A stretch of DNA of 64,000 nt. Source: Vibrio sp. PID17_43. Lineage in GTDB: Bacteria; Pseudomonadota; Gammaproteobacteria; Enterobacterales; Vibrionaceae. Position 1 is the first letter of the stretch, and each line of letters begins with the position of its first letter. Shown piece by piece: positions 19,985 to 29,881 of this stretch. A program made the translations under genes and the position numbers. The notes under the pieces were generated by a model, which saw only the letters and a program-made list of their open reading frames with translations, had not been told where the DNA came from and did not search any database. The stretch lies in assembly GCF_002608565.1 (NCBI RefSeq), contig NZ_LIXM01000010.1, positions 62,001-126,000 of the forward strand. Reading direction: 5' to 3'.

Positions 19985-20500
19985 TCAGTTTCTAAACAGT
20001 ACCGTAGAACCGTGGTTGAGGCTAGTTAATAGCAGTGTTTTTTCGTCAACGATATCGATGCGGCGACTTTGCTCCGCATCAAGTTTGAAGATTTGTGTAA
20101 TCAAGTGAAGTTGATCCTCAGAAAAATCTTTGGACTGAGATGAGGAGATATCTTTGAATTCAGATGGCGTGACCAACAAATAATTGTCACTGATTTCCCA
20201 GCGACCTCTTTCTGAAATGTTGATGGTGGATTCAGAAGTTGAGTCTTGCGCAAACAACTTGATGTTCGCCACGCGAATGTAATCACCATTTGGTAGGTAT
20301 TTTACGTTTGATTCAACATTGACACGGCGAAGTGGCCCCATCGTACTATCGGGGGTGGTATCCTTAATCAGTGTCACCATGTTTGACTGCCATTCGTTGG
20401 CGGTCAGAACTTGTTCTATTTTTAGGTCACTGCCCCAATATAGCCAACCACTAAAAAGGATAGATACGGCTAAAACCGCAGATGCTACTTTAATCTTCAT
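19985..20500 (-). CDS. toxS: ToxS, periplasmic partner of ToxR
   Basis: A 171-residue protein with an N-terminal signal anchor (ASAVLAVSILFSGWLYWGSD) and a periplasmic domain (residues about 30-171). In Vibrio, ToxS binds the ToxR periplasmic domain and stabilises or activates it, including in bile sensing. It lies 11 nt downstream of toxR. Segments such as ANEWQSNMVTLIKD and GRWEISDNYLLVTPSEFKD are typical of ToxS. Confidence 0.93.
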   Translation of the reverse strand: MKIKVASAVLAVSILFSGWLYWGSDLKIEQVLTANEWQSNMVTLIKDTTPDSTMGPLRRVNVESNVKYLPNGDYIRVANIKLFAQDSTSESTINISERGRWEISDNYLLVTPSEFKDISSSQSKDFSEDQLHLITQIFKLDAEQSRRIDIVDEKTLLLTSLNHGSTVLFRN

Positions 20501-20511
20501 TTCAGCCTCCT

Positions 20512-21384
20512 TTAATTACAAATATCGGTTGGGTCGTTACGATCAGCGAAGATACGCAGCGTCACATTTTCATACGAATGGTTGCTATCGTGGATGTAGT
20601 TCAAGGTTAGGTGGTTATTTTGACCACCCGTTGCGATAACCTTCATCGGAGAGGAGTCTTCGATGTGGTGCTCAACATAGCGCTTTATACATTGCTCTAT
20701 AGACGGGAGCCAACGGTTCAGTTGAGGATGGTTCACTGGTGTCATGACGGGCACATTGTGATACTCGCCAATTTGACGGAATTGCGATTCTGCAGGAGAG
20801 GTGAACAATACAACACAAATTGGTAATAGTAATGCCAGTAGGAGAAGCGCACGCACTAGCCAGTTGCTTGTGGTAGAAACAGGGGCTGCTTGTGAGGTTT
20901 CTAGCGGTGTTTCACCGTCTTTGTTTACGTCTGCAGTGGTTTCTGTGGGCTGTTCCGTAGACTGCTCTAAATCAACGATAGGCGCTTCGCTTTCACTATC
21001 AAGGTTTTCGTGAGAAAAGGGGGAATCTGAGCAAAGTGGACTTAAGCGTTCAACGGAACAAATCAGTTGGTAGCCACGTTTAGGAACGGTTTTTATGAAT
21101 TCAGGTGACTTTGTTGAATCCTTCAACATTTTACGCAAAGTTGAAATGGCTTGAGTTAGGCTTGAATCATCCACCTCAAAGCCTTGTTCACGCCAAACAA
21201 ACTCGTGCAGTTCGTTGCGTGTTAATACTTCGTTAGGTCTCTCAGTCAACATCAGGAGGATACGACTTTCGTTACTTCCTAATCGAACAACTTCATTGTC
21301 GCATTGTTGGTCAGTGAGCGAATTGCTATTTGGATCAAAGACAAATCTTTGAGCAATTAAAAACTTGGTGCCGATGTTTGTCAT
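20512..21384 (-). CDS. toxR: ToxR transmembrane transcription activator
   Basis: A 290-residue membrane-bound regulator. The N-terminal OmpR-type winged helix spans about residues 10-112 (VLTRNELHEFVWREQGFEVD, LTQAISTLRKMLKDS, FIKTVPKRGYQLIC). A variable acidic/proline-rich linker follows, then the membrane helix at 175-195 (WLVRALLLLALLLPICVVLF) and the periplasmic domain, with two cysteines at 232 and 289 that form the regulatory disulfide. ToxR controls outer-membrane porins and, in pathogens, virulence genes. It is divergent from htpG across about 270 nt. Confidence 0.97.
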   Translation of the reverse strand: MTNIGTKFLIAQRFVFDPNSNSLTDQQCDNEVVRLGSNESRILLMLTERPNEVLTRNELHEFVWREQGFEVDDSSLTQAISTLRKMLKDSTKSPEFIKTVPKRGYQLICSVERLSPLCSDSPFSHENLDSESEAPIVDLEQSTEQPTETTADVNKDGETPLETSQAAPVSTTSNWLVRALLLLALLLPICVVLFTSPAESQFRQIGEYHNVPVMTPVNHPQLNRWLPSIEQCIKRYVEHHIEDSSPMKVIATGGQNNHLTLNYIHDSNHSYENVTLRIFADRNDPTDICN

Positions 21385-21536
21385 TTAGCTCTTCTTAAGT
21401 GGATGATTCTATATACAAAGTGATTCACGTCACACAATTGGATCGGACGCAAAGGCACGTGTTACGTTTTAGATGATTTTAGGAAAGTAGGATAATTAAA
21501 ATTATCTTAAAAAACACTGTTTTTAGCAATTTTGAC

Positions 21537-21564
21537 CTTGAATTTACATTTGTCAGCCACATGT
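21537..21564 (+). promoter_or_regulatory. Sigma-32-like heat-shock promoter of htpG
   Basis: CTTGAAT, 13 nt, then CCACATGT fits the heat-shock consensus CTTGAAA-N(11-16)-CCCCATNT with two mismatches. It lies about 90 nt upstream of the htpG start, as expected for a heat-shock chaperone. Confidence 0.55.
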
Positions 21565-21655
21565 TAAATGACATATTAGTAATGCAATTTCGATGAGATT
21601 GCTGTTAGGGGTATGTCAGATAACGCCCCCTTAATTTAGATGTTATGGAGTAAAC

Positions 21656-23560
21656 ATGAGCGAAACCGTCTCTCAAAATAAAGAAACTCGTGGCTTTCAA
21701 TCAGAAGTAAAACAGTTACTTCACCTGATGATTCATTCTCTTTATTCCAATAAAGAAATTTTCTTACGCGAGCTAATTTCAAATGCATCTGATGCCTCAG
21801 ATAAATTGCGCTTCCAAGCGTTATCGAATCCAGACCTATATAACGGTAATGCGGATCTCGGCGTAAAACTGGCGTTTGATGAAAATGCGAATACGCTAAC
21901 GATTTCTGATAATGGCATTGGTATGAGCCGTGATGACGTTATCGAGCATCTTGGTACGATTGCAAAGTCAGGCACGGCAGAATTTTTCTCAAAATTATCT
22001 GATGAACAAAGTAAAGATTCTCAGTTGATTGGTCAATTTGGTGTAGGCTTCTATTCTGCGTTCATCGTCGCTGATACGGTAACGGTACGCACTCGTGCCG
22101 CAGGTCTTGCCGCTGATGAAGCCGTACAATGGCGCTCTGCGGGTGAAGGAGAGTACACCATTGAGACCATCACTAAAGATTCTCGTGGTACTGATATCGT
22201 GCTTCACATGCGTGAGGAAGGAAAAGAGTTCCTAAATGAATGGCGTCTACGTGATGTGATCAGCAAATACTCTGATCATATCGGCATCCCAGTTTCTATC
22301 CAAACTGCGGTTCGCGATGACGAAGGTAAAGAAACGGGTGAGAAGAAGTGGGAGCAAATTAATAAAGCTCAAGCACTTTGGACTCGCAATAAGTCAGATA
22401 TCTCTGAAGAGGAGTACCGAGAGTTCTACAAGCATGTCTCTCACGACTTCGCAGACCCTCTTACTTGGAGTCATAACCGTGTAGAAGGTAAGAACGACTA
22501 CACTAGCTTACTTTACATTCCAGCAAATGCGCCTTGGGATATGATGAATCGCGACCATAAATCGGGTCTCAAACTGTATGTACAGCGTGTCTTCATTATG
22601 GATGATGCAGAGCAGTTCATGCCGTCTTACCTGCGCTTTATTCGTGGTTTGATTGACTCCAATGATCTGCCATTAAACGTATCGCGTGAAATCCTACAAG
22701 ACAACAAGGTCACTCAGTCGTTACGTAATGCTTGTACTAAACGCGTCCTGACAATGCTTGAGCGCATGGCTAAGAATGATGAAGAGAAATACCAATCATT
22801 TTGGAAAGAGTTCGGCCTTGTGATGAAAGAAGGCGTTGCAGAAGACATGGCAAACAAAGAGAAAGTGGCCGGTCTATTGCGCTTTGCTACAACAGAAGTG
22901 GATTCGGCTGAGCAAACCGTGGGTTTGGCGTCTTACGTTGAACGCATGAAAGAAGGCCAAGATAAGATTTACTACCTAACAGCAGATAGCTACGCAGCAG
23001 CGAAAAACAGCCCTCACCTAGAGCAGTTCAAAGCAAAAGGCATCGAAGTGATTTTGATGTTCGACCGCATTGACGAGTGGCTGATGAACTACCTGACAGA
23101 GTTTGATGGCAAGCAGTTCCAATCGATCACGAAAGCAGGCTTAGACTTAAGCAAGTTTGAAGACGAAGCGGAAAAAGAAAAGCAGAAAGAAACGGAAGAA
23201 GAGTTTAAGTCTGTCGTTGAGCGCACTAAGTCTTACCTAGGCGATCGTGTGAAAGAAGTGCGTACTACCTTCAAACTAGCAACAACACCGGCAGTGGTTG
23301 TTACAGATGACTTTGAAATGGGAACGCAAATGGCGAAGCTTCTTGAAGCAGCAGGCCAAGCGGTACCAGAAGTGAAGTACATCTTCGAAATTAACCCTGA
23401 ACATGAACTAGTGAAGCGCATGGCGGATGAAGCCGATGAAGAAGCATTTGGCCGTTGGGTTGAAGTTTTACTAGGTCAAGCAATGCTGGCAGAGCGAGGT
23501 TCTATGGAAGATCCTACGCAATTTGTAGGTGCTATCAATAAGCTTTTGACTAAGGTTTAA
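21656..23560 (+). CDS. htpG: Molecular chaperone HtpG (Hsp90)
   Basis: A 634-residue bacterial Hsp90. The N-terminal GHKL ATPase contains [42 protein letters not shown] and [15 protein letters not shown]. The middle domain includes [20 protein letters not shown] with the catalytic-loop arginine in NVSREILQ. The C-terminal dimerisation domain completes the normal length. Its neighbours are toxR (divergent) and adk (downstream), the usual Vibrio order. Confidence 0.98.
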   Translation: MSETVSQNKETRGFQSEVKQLLHLMIHSLYSNKEIFLRELISNASDASDKLRFQALSNPDLYNGNADLGVKLAFDENANTLTISDNGIGMSRDDVIEHLGTIAKSGTAEFFSKLSDEQSKDSQLIGQFGVGFYSAFIVADTVTVRTRAAGLAADEAVQWRSAGEGEYTIETITKDSRGTDIVLHMREEGKEFLNEWRLRDVISKYSDHIGIPVSIQTAVRDDEGKETGEKKWEQINKAQALWTRNKSDISEEEYREFYKHVSHDFADPLTWSHNRVEGKNDYTSLLYIPANAPWDMMNRDHKSGLKLYVQRVFIMDDAEQFMPSYLRFIRGLIDSNDLPLNVSREILQDNKVTQSLRNACTKRVLTMLERMAKNDEEKYQSFWKEFGLVMKEGVAEDMANKEKVAGLLRFATTEVDSAEQTVGLASYVERMKEGQDKIYYLTADSYAAAKNSPHLEQFKAKGIEVILMFDRIDEWLMNYLTEFDGKQFQSITKAGLDLSKFEDEAEKEKQKETEEEFKSVVERTKSYLGDRVKEVRTTFKLATTPAVVVTDDFEMGTQMAKLLEAAGQAVPEVKYIFEINPEHELVKRMADEADEEAFGRWVEVLLGQAMLAERGSMEDPTQFVGAINKLLTKV

Positions 23561-23746
23561 TAGTCAAATATCAGCAAAAAGCTCATAGATTCACCCTTTA
23601 AGTGTTGAGTTAGTAATCAATAAGGCAAGAAAGCAGGCTTCACTAACATTCTTTAGTCTTAAACTGCTCATTGAATGATGAACCTGTGTTAGAATCCCAA
23701 ACTTGAATGTGACTAATAAGGCGTGTATTTTGGCTCGCCTAATACG

Positions 23747-23822
23747 TTATACCGAAACTTATCGTTGCGTGCTTCTAAGGGTTGATGTCCGGGAAGGTTA
23801 GTTATTGTGAGCTTCGGTATAA
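23747..23822. repeat. 76-bp element with 10-bp perfect inverted ends
   Basis: TTATACCGAA and TTCGGTATAA are perfect 10-bp inverted repeats separated by 56 nt in the htpG-adk gap, ending 26 nt before the adk start. It may be a small non-autonomous element, a structured leader, or a chance stem. No coding capacity. Confidence 0.4.
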
Positions 23823-23845
23823 ATCTTAAATAGTAAAGAGGATAA

Positions 23846-24493
<648 letters not shown>

Positions 24494-24531
24494 TTTGCTA
24501 ACGGCAAAATTTAATATTTTGATATATTGAA

Positions 24532-24557
24532 AAGCGACCTCAGGGTCGCTTTTTTTA
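24532..24557 (+). terminator. Intrinsic terminator of adk
   Basis: AGCGACC / GGGTCGCT with a three-base loop is followed by TTTTTT. Confidence 0.88.
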
Positions 24558-24633
24558 TTCAGCCTGTAAGTATGGTGAACGATTTCGTGTATTTCACCGT
24601 ACAAGCAAAGTCGTTTACCATGAATAGGATGTT

Positions 24634-25596
24634 ATGAAAAACAATAATAAACAGGGCGTGTTGTTGGTGAACTTAGGTACGCCTGACGAGCCAACTACGA
24701 CTGCGGTAAAACGCTTTTTAAGCCAGTTCCTCCATGATCACCGCGTTGTCGACATGACAAGGTGGCTGTGGTGTCCGATTCTTCACGGTGTCATCTTGCC
24801 AATTCGTTCACCAAAAGTAGCCAAGCTTTATCAATCCGTCTGGATGGAAGAGGGATCGCCTTTAATGGTGTACTCAAAACGACAAGCAGAGAAGCTGCGA
24901 TCAGCATTAGAGATGCCAGTTGAGCTTGGTATGACTTACGGCAACCCAAGTTTGCTGTCGGGCTTTGAAGCGCTGCAAGCTCAAGGTGTAGAGGAAGTGA
25001 TTGTATTACCTCTTTACCCACAGTACTCGGGCACAACGACAGCCGCAGTCTCTGACGGCATGACGAAGGCATTCAAAAAGATGCCAGTAATGCCAGAGTT
25101 CAGCTTTATTCGTGATTACCACAACCATCCCAAATACATCGCGGCATTGGCTCAATCGGTGCGTGACCATTGGGCTGAGCATGGCCGTGGCGATTATCTG
25201 CTGTGTTCTTACCACGGTATTCCAAAGCGCTACGCCGATAATGGCGATATCTACCCTCAACACTGTGAAATGACGACGCGTTTGTTGGGGGAAGCGCTGG
25301 GTTTGAATGAAGAGCAAATCGGCATGACATATCAGTCACGCTTTGGCCGTGAAGAGTGGCTACAACCTTATACAGACAAAACGTTGGAAGTACTACCAAG
25401 CCAAGGTAAGAAAAAGCTGAATGTCATTACACCAGCGTTCTCTGCCGATTGTTTAGAAACGCTTGAGGAAATTTCTGAAGAGTGTCATGAGATTTACCTA
25501 GAAGCGGGCGGCGAGAGCTTTAGCTATATTCCTTGTTTAAATGACAACGACTTACACATCGAGATGATGGCCGAGCTAGTTCGAGCCAAGCTTTAA
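24634..25596 (+). CDS. hemH: Ferrochelatase
   Basis: HemH inserts Fe2+ into protoporphyrin IX, the last step of haem synthesis. It is 320 residues, as in E. coli. Motifs: [20 protein letters not shown] at the N-terminus, [17 protein letters not shown], the metal-site histidine in [15 protein letters not shown], and [15 protein letters not shown] with the catalytic glutamate region. Its own terminator follows. Confidence 0.97.
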   Translation: MKNNNKQGVLLVNLGTPDEPTTTAVKRFLSQFLHDHRVVDMTRWLWCPILHGVILPIRSPKVAKLYQSVWMEEGSPLMVYSKRQAEKLRSALEMPVELGMTYGNPSLLSGFEALQAQGVEEVIVLPLYPQYSGTTTAAVSDGMTKAFKKMPVMPEFSFIRDYHNHPKYIAALAQSVRDHWAEHGRGDYLLCSYHGIPKRYADNGDIYPQHCEMTTRLLGEALGLNEEQIGMTYQSRFGREEWLQPYTDKTLEVLPSQGKKKLNVITPAFSADCLETLEEISEECHEIYLEAGGESFSYIPCLNDNDLHIEMMAELVRAKL

Positions 25597-25613
25597 ATTC
25601 TTTTTGAATACAA

Positions 25614-25634
25614 AAAGGGTCGCACGACCCTTTG
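25614..25634. terminator. Bidirectional terminator between hemH and the POT transporter
   Basis: AAAGGGTCG / CGACCCTTT with a two-base loop lies between convergent genes; A- and T-rich flanks are present on both sides. Confidence 0.75.
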
Positions 25635-25653
25635 TTGTTATTTACACTTTATA

Positions 25654-27042
25654 TTAAGCAACTTGTGTTTGTTGTTCTTCAATCTGTTCTATTGTGCTGT
25701 TCGTCTTTTCTGCACCGTGCATCCAGCGTACTAGCGTGTTAGAGAACAGTAGTAGAATCACACCAGAGATCGTTGCTGTGACTGCAATACCGCTGAAGAT
25801 TGCTAGAGCACCGAGCTCACCTACGTGAGAACCCACGTAACCAGCAACATAGTTTGCAATTGCGTTACAGCCAAACCATGCTCCCATCATAAGTGAAGCA
25901 AGACGTAGCGGAGCTAGCTTGGTGACTAGCGATAGACCGATAGGAGATAGACATAGTTCACCCAGCGTATGGAAGAAGAATGCACCTACTAGCCATAGCA
26001 TTGATGTTTTCACTGCAGTGTCGCCACCTTGTTCAATGACCGCACCAACCATACATAGGAAGCCAAGCGCGAGGAAGAACATCGCCAAAGCAAATTTTAC
26101 CGGTGAGTTTGGCTCTCGCTTACCTAGTTTCACCCAAAGTACAGCTAATACCGGCGCTAGTGTGATGATGAAAAATGGGTTTAGTGATTGGAACCATGCT
26201 GCAGGTACTTCGAAGCCACCAATCATACGATCGGTGTATTGCTGCGTGTAAATGTTCATTAGACCGCCTGCTTGCTCAAAGCCTGCCCAAAAGACGATGG
26301 TAAACATGCTCATCACAAGGATTACGTTGATACGATCCGCTTCTTCTTTGGTCAGAGGCTCTTTTTTTGCTGACTTCTTGAGTGCTAGGTCACGCTTCGC
26401 AGCAGGTTCACGGCCAATATCACCAAGCCAAGATTGAGCAAATGTCATTTGCATTACAAGGCTGATAAGCATACCAATGCCAGCGGCTACGAAGCCGGCT
26501 TTCCAACCGAACTCATTGGTGACTGAACCTGAAATCACACCTGCGAGCAGTGCGCCGATGTTGATACCCATGTAGAAAATAGTGAAAGCACCATCACGAC
26601 GGTTATCACCTTCGTTGTATAGATCACCAACCATGGTCGAGATATTTGGCTTGAATAGACCGTTACCGCAGATAAGTAAAGCAAGGCCTAGGTAAAAGGT
26701 ATGTAGAGAACTAAGGCCAAGAATGTCTGCTGGCATTGCTAGTGTGAACTGGCCTATCGCCATCAGTGCACCACCAATCAGGATAGAACGGCGTTGACCT
26801 AAGTAGTTATCCGCAAGGTAACCACCAATAAGAGGAGTGATGTAGACAAGCCCAGTATAGATGCCGTAAAGATCTAGAGCATCTTTAGTCGACCAGCCAA
26901 GACCACCGTTCATGGTTGCGTCAGTCAGGTAAAGTACTAGAATGGCGCGCATTGCGTAGTAAGAAAAGCGTTCCCATAGTTCAGTTCCGAACAATAAGAA
27001 CAAGCCACGTGGGTGACCAAAGTATTGATGTTGGTTTGACAT
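25654..27042 (-). CDS. POT-family proton-dependent di/tripeptide transporter
   Basis: A 462-residue major-facilitator protein of the POT/PTR family. The signature ExxERFxYY is present as ELWERFSYYAM near residue 21, followed by about 12-14 helices. Family landmarks include PLIGGYLADNYLGQRRSIL, GNGLFKPNISTMVGDLY (PTR2 signature) and FTIFYMGINIGALLAG. It imports di- and tripeptides with protons. It is related to DtpA-D; which of these is the nearest cannot be decided by eye. Confidence 0.94.
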   Translation of the reverse strand: MSNQHQYFGHPRGLFLLFGTELWERFSYYAMRAILVLYLTDATMNGGLGWSTKDALDLYGIYTGLVYITPLIGGYLADNYLGQRRSILIGGALMAIGQFTLAMPADILGLSSLHTFYLGLALLICGNGLFKPNISTMVGDLYNEGDNRRDGAFTIFYMGINIGALLAGVISGSVTNEFGWKAGFVAAGIGMLISLVMQMTFAQSWLGDIGREPAAKRDLALKKSAKKEPLTKEEADRINVILVMSMFTIVFWAGFEQAGGLMNIYTQQYTDRMIGGFEVPAAWFQSLNPFFIITLAPVLAVLWVKLGKREPNSPVKFALAMFFLALGFLCMVGAVIEQGGDTAVKTSMLWLVGAFFFHTLGELCLSPIGLSLVTKLAPLRLASLMMGAWFGCNAIANYVAGYVGSHVGELGALAIFSGIAVTATISGVILLLFSNTLVRWMHGAEKTNSTIEQIEEQQTQVA

Positions 27043-27375
27043 AAGCTCTTCTAATAGTCGTTATTACATTTTTTAACGGAGTCTACGTATACATGGCTAT
27101 TTAGGCGGTGACAAACAATAAAATTTCACGTGACGATTCAATAACTTTATTATGTTGCTGTTTTGTGGTGATATTGTGGAATATTTGTCGGTATATTTGA
27201 TGTGTTACAAACTTACTTTCCATTTTTGTCTATGGACTTGCCCGTTAAGTGTCTGAAAATAAAAAAGTATCATGGCGAAGATTTAGCCATATGCACATAG
27301 ATTGCTTGAATGTCCATGACTCAATATTGGCTTAATGCTAGGATGATAAAAAATACATAATTGGCTAGTCATGAA
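27043..27375. other. Divergent intergenic region, POT transporter / rfaH
   Basis: AT-rich, with no ORF or hairpin of note. A possible rfaH promoter is TTGCTT-17 nt-TATTGG ending about 45 nt before the start codon; this is weak. Confidence 0.3.
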
Positions 27376-27876
27376 ATGAAACGTTGGTATCTACTTTATT
27401 GCAAGCGTGGAGAGCAAGTAAGGGCGAAGCAACACTTAGAGAATCAAGGTGTGGAATGTTTCTACCCTACTGTTGAGGTTGAAAAGATCTTGCGTAGTAA
27501 ACGACAAAAAGTCGAAGAACCGTTATTTCCATGTTATGTATTTGCTCGATTTGACTATGAGCAAGGGCCGAGCTTTACGTCGATTCGCTCTACACGTGGA
27601 GTGGTAGACTTCGTCCGTTTTGGAGCTCAACCAAAAGAAATCGAAGGAGATTTGATCTTCGAACTTAAGCAGTTAGAGCAATGCACCGTAGAAGATATAA
27701 ACTCGGAGTGTATGCCGCAACCTGGTGACCAAATTAGAGTCAAAAGTGGGCAGTTTGCCGGTATTGACGCTATCTACCAAGAGCAAGATGGAGAGAAGCG
27801 TTCTATTCTGTTGGTGCAGATGATCACTAAGCACGTGCCAGTTAGCTTAAACAACAGTGACTTGGATCTGAAGTAA
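27376..27876 (+). CDS. rfaH: Transcription antiterminator RfaH
   Basis: RfaH is an operon-specific NusG paralogue recruited at ops sites to help transcribe and translate long surface-polysaccharide operons. It is 166 residues from the chosen ATG (MKRWYLLYCKRGEQVRAKQH), which aligns with E. coli MQSWYLLYCKRG; an in-frame TTG five codons upstream is rejected. The N-terminal NGN domain includes CFYPTVEVEKI and LFPCYVFARFD. The C-terminal KOW-like part contains GDQIRVKSGQFAGIDAIYQE. It is monocistronic, with its own terminator. Confidence 0.94.
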   Translation: MKRWYLLYCKRGEQVRAKQHLENQGVECFYPTVEVEKILRSKRQKVEEPLFPCYVFARFDYEQGPSFTSIRSTRGVVDFVRFGAQPKEIEGDLIFELKQLEQCTVEDINSECMPQPGDQIRVKSGQFAGIDAIYQEQDGEKRSILLVQMITKHVPVSLNNSDLDLK

Positions 27877-27890
27877 CACGAATTCAAATC

Positions 27891-27918
27891 AAAAAGAGGT
27901 GCGAAAGCACCTCTTTTT
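27891..27918. terminator. Terminator between rfaH and asnB
   Basis: AAAAAGAGGTGC / GCACCTCTTTTT around a GAAA tetraloop. It is symmetric enough to work for both convergent genes. Confidence 0.92.
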
Positions 27919-27987
27919 GATCGTAGTGAATTTATTTGTCTGAAAGGGCTGGTGGAGCCAGTCCAATCGTTATGTCATGAAAATGAC

Positions 27988-29652
27988 TTAGTAAGCGTCG
28001 TTGTGAACGGTTTGTACCGCACGCCCTGATGGGTCTACGCAGTTTTGGAAAGATTCATCCCACTCGATCGCTTTCGCAGATGAACATGCGACAGAAGGGC
28101 CACCAGGGACACATTCTGCAGCTGAAGGTAAGGGGAAGAGCTCTTCAAAGATCTCACGATACACATAACCTTCTTTTGTGGTTGGTGTGTTGTACGGGAA
28201 GCGGTATTGAGCGGTCTCCATTTGCTGTTCGGTCACTTTCTGTTCCGCGACTTCTTTTAGCGTATCGATCCAGCTGTAGCCAACACCATCAGAGAACTGC
28301 TCTTTTTGGCGCCATGCAATCGACTCCGGTAGGTAATGCTCAAAACACTCACGAAGAATATGTTTTTCCATTTTACCGTTGCCGCACATTTTGTCTGCTG
28401 GATTCAAACGCATTGCCACGTCGATGAACTCTTTGTCTAGGAAAGGCACACGGCCTTCTACCCCCCAAGCTGCCAGCGATTTGTTTGCTCGTGCACAATC
28501 AAACATATTTAGAGCAAGCAGTTTACGTACGGTTTCCTCATGGAACTCTTGTGCGTTGGGTGCTTTGTGGAAGTAAAGGTAACCGCCGAATATCTCATCC
28601 GCGCCTTCGCCAGAAAGTACCATCTTAATGCCCATCGCTTTAATCTTACGTCCCATTAAGAACATTGGTGTTGATGCGCGAATTGTTGTGACATCGTAAG
28701 TTTCAATGTGGTAAATCACGTCACGAATTGCGTCTAAGCCTTCTTGGATGGTGTAAGTCATCTCGTGATGGACGGTGCCAATTTGCTCTGCGACTTCGCG
28801 GGCCGCTTTCAAATCGGGCGCACCTTCTAGACCAACAGCAAAAGAGTGCAGTTGTGGCCACCACGCTTCAGATTTCTCATCATCTTCAATGCGCATCGCG
28901 GCGAATCGTTTTGCTACTGCCGAAGTGATCGACGAGTCCAGACCGCCAGAAAGAAGTACACCATAAGGAACGTCTGTCATTAGCTGACGTTTTACTGCGG
29001 CTTCCAGTGCTTCGGTTAATTCTTCCTTACTGGTTGAGTTACCTTGCACGGCCGCGTATTCGTTCCAGTCTCGGATGTAGTAACGTTGTGGCTCTGAATC
29101 GGCACTAGCGTAATGGCAACCAGGAGGGAATTCACTGACGGTTTTACATACCGATACAAGTGCTTTCATTTCAGATGCGACATAGTAGTTGCCGTGTTCG
29201 TCGTAACCTTGGTAAAGCGGAATGATACCGATGTGGTCACGACCTATTAGGTACTCATCATTTTCTTCGTCGTATAGGACGAATGCGAAAATACCGTTGA
29301 GTTCTTCAAGAAGGTCTGCGCCTTTGTCTTGGTAAAGCGCGAGAATCACTTCACAATCAGAGTCCGTCTGAAATTCGTATTTGCCTTCGTAACGCGCACG
29401 GATCTCTTTGTGGTTGTAGATTTCACCGTTTACAGCAAGGATGAGTTTTTTATCTGGGCTGTATAGTGGCTGAGCACCGCTATTTAGGCCAACGATGGCT
29501 AAGCGCTCGTGCGCTAAAATAGCGCGTTCTGAAGAGTAAATACCAGACCAGTCAGGGCCACGGTGGCGAAGTTTTTTCGACATCTCTAATGCGATAGGGC
29601 GCAATGAAGCAGCATCACTTTTAATGTCTAAAATGCCAAATACTGAACACAT
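27988..29652 (-). CDS. asnB: Asparagine synthetase B, glutamine-hydrolysing
   Basis: AsnB makes asparagine from aspartate, ATP and glutamine. It is 554 residues, as in E. coli. Cys2 (MCSVFGI) is the amidotransferase nucleophile, with RLAIVGLNSGAQPL and AVNGEIYNHKEIR completing the class-II site. The synthetase domain carries the ATP pyrophosphatase motif GVLLSGGLDSSITSA and the conserved LSGEGADEIFGGYLYF. Monocistronic. Confidence 0.98.
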   Translation of the reverse strand: MCSVFGILDIKSDAASLRPIALEMSKKLRHRGPDWSGIYSSERAILAHERLAIVGLNSGAQPLYSPDKKLILAVNGEIYNHKEIRARYEGKYEFQTDSDCEVILALYQDKGADLLEELNGIFAFVLYDEENDEYLIGRDHIGIIPLYQGYDEHGNYYVASEMKALVSVCKTVSEFPPGCHYASADSEPQRYYIRDWNEYAAVQGNSTSKEELTEALEAAVKRQLMTDVPYGVLLSGGLDSSITSAVAKRFAAMRIEDDEKSEAWWPQLHSFAVGLEGAPDLKAAREVAEQIGTVHHEMTYTIQEGLDAIRDVIYHIETYDVTTIRASTPMFLMGRKIKAMGIKMVLSGEGADEIFGGYLYFHKAPNAQEFHEETVRKLLALNMFDCARANKSLAAWGVEGRVPFLDKEFIDVAMRLNPADKMCGNGKMEKHILRECFEHYLPESIAWRQKEQFSDGVGYSWIDTLKEVAEQKVTEQQMETAQYRFPYNTPTTKEGYVYREIFEELFPLPSAAECVPGGPSVACSSAKAIEWDESFQNCVDPSGRAVQTVHNDAY

Positions 29653-29830
29653 ACAACATCCTTTTTAAACTAGACAATTTTTAATCGGTATGGCTCCAAT
29701 TTGCCATTCTGAGTAAAAAAAGCAACGTTTTATGAATAAAAAAATCATAAAAAGGCTTGTTAGTTGGAAAACATTTAACAAAATCTAGTTTTTGGTGAAT
29801 GTGATTAAGGTTTGGTTGAAATAGTGTACA

Positions 29831-29857
29831 AAAAAGCCCTCTTATTCGCAGAGGGCT
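29831..29857 (-). terminator. Terminator of the CPA2 antiporter gene
   Basis: On the minus strand AGCCCTC / GAGGGCT with a 9-nt loop is followed by TTTTTT. Confidence 0.85.
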
Positions 29858-29881
29858 CAATAAAAATAGGGTTTTTGATGC

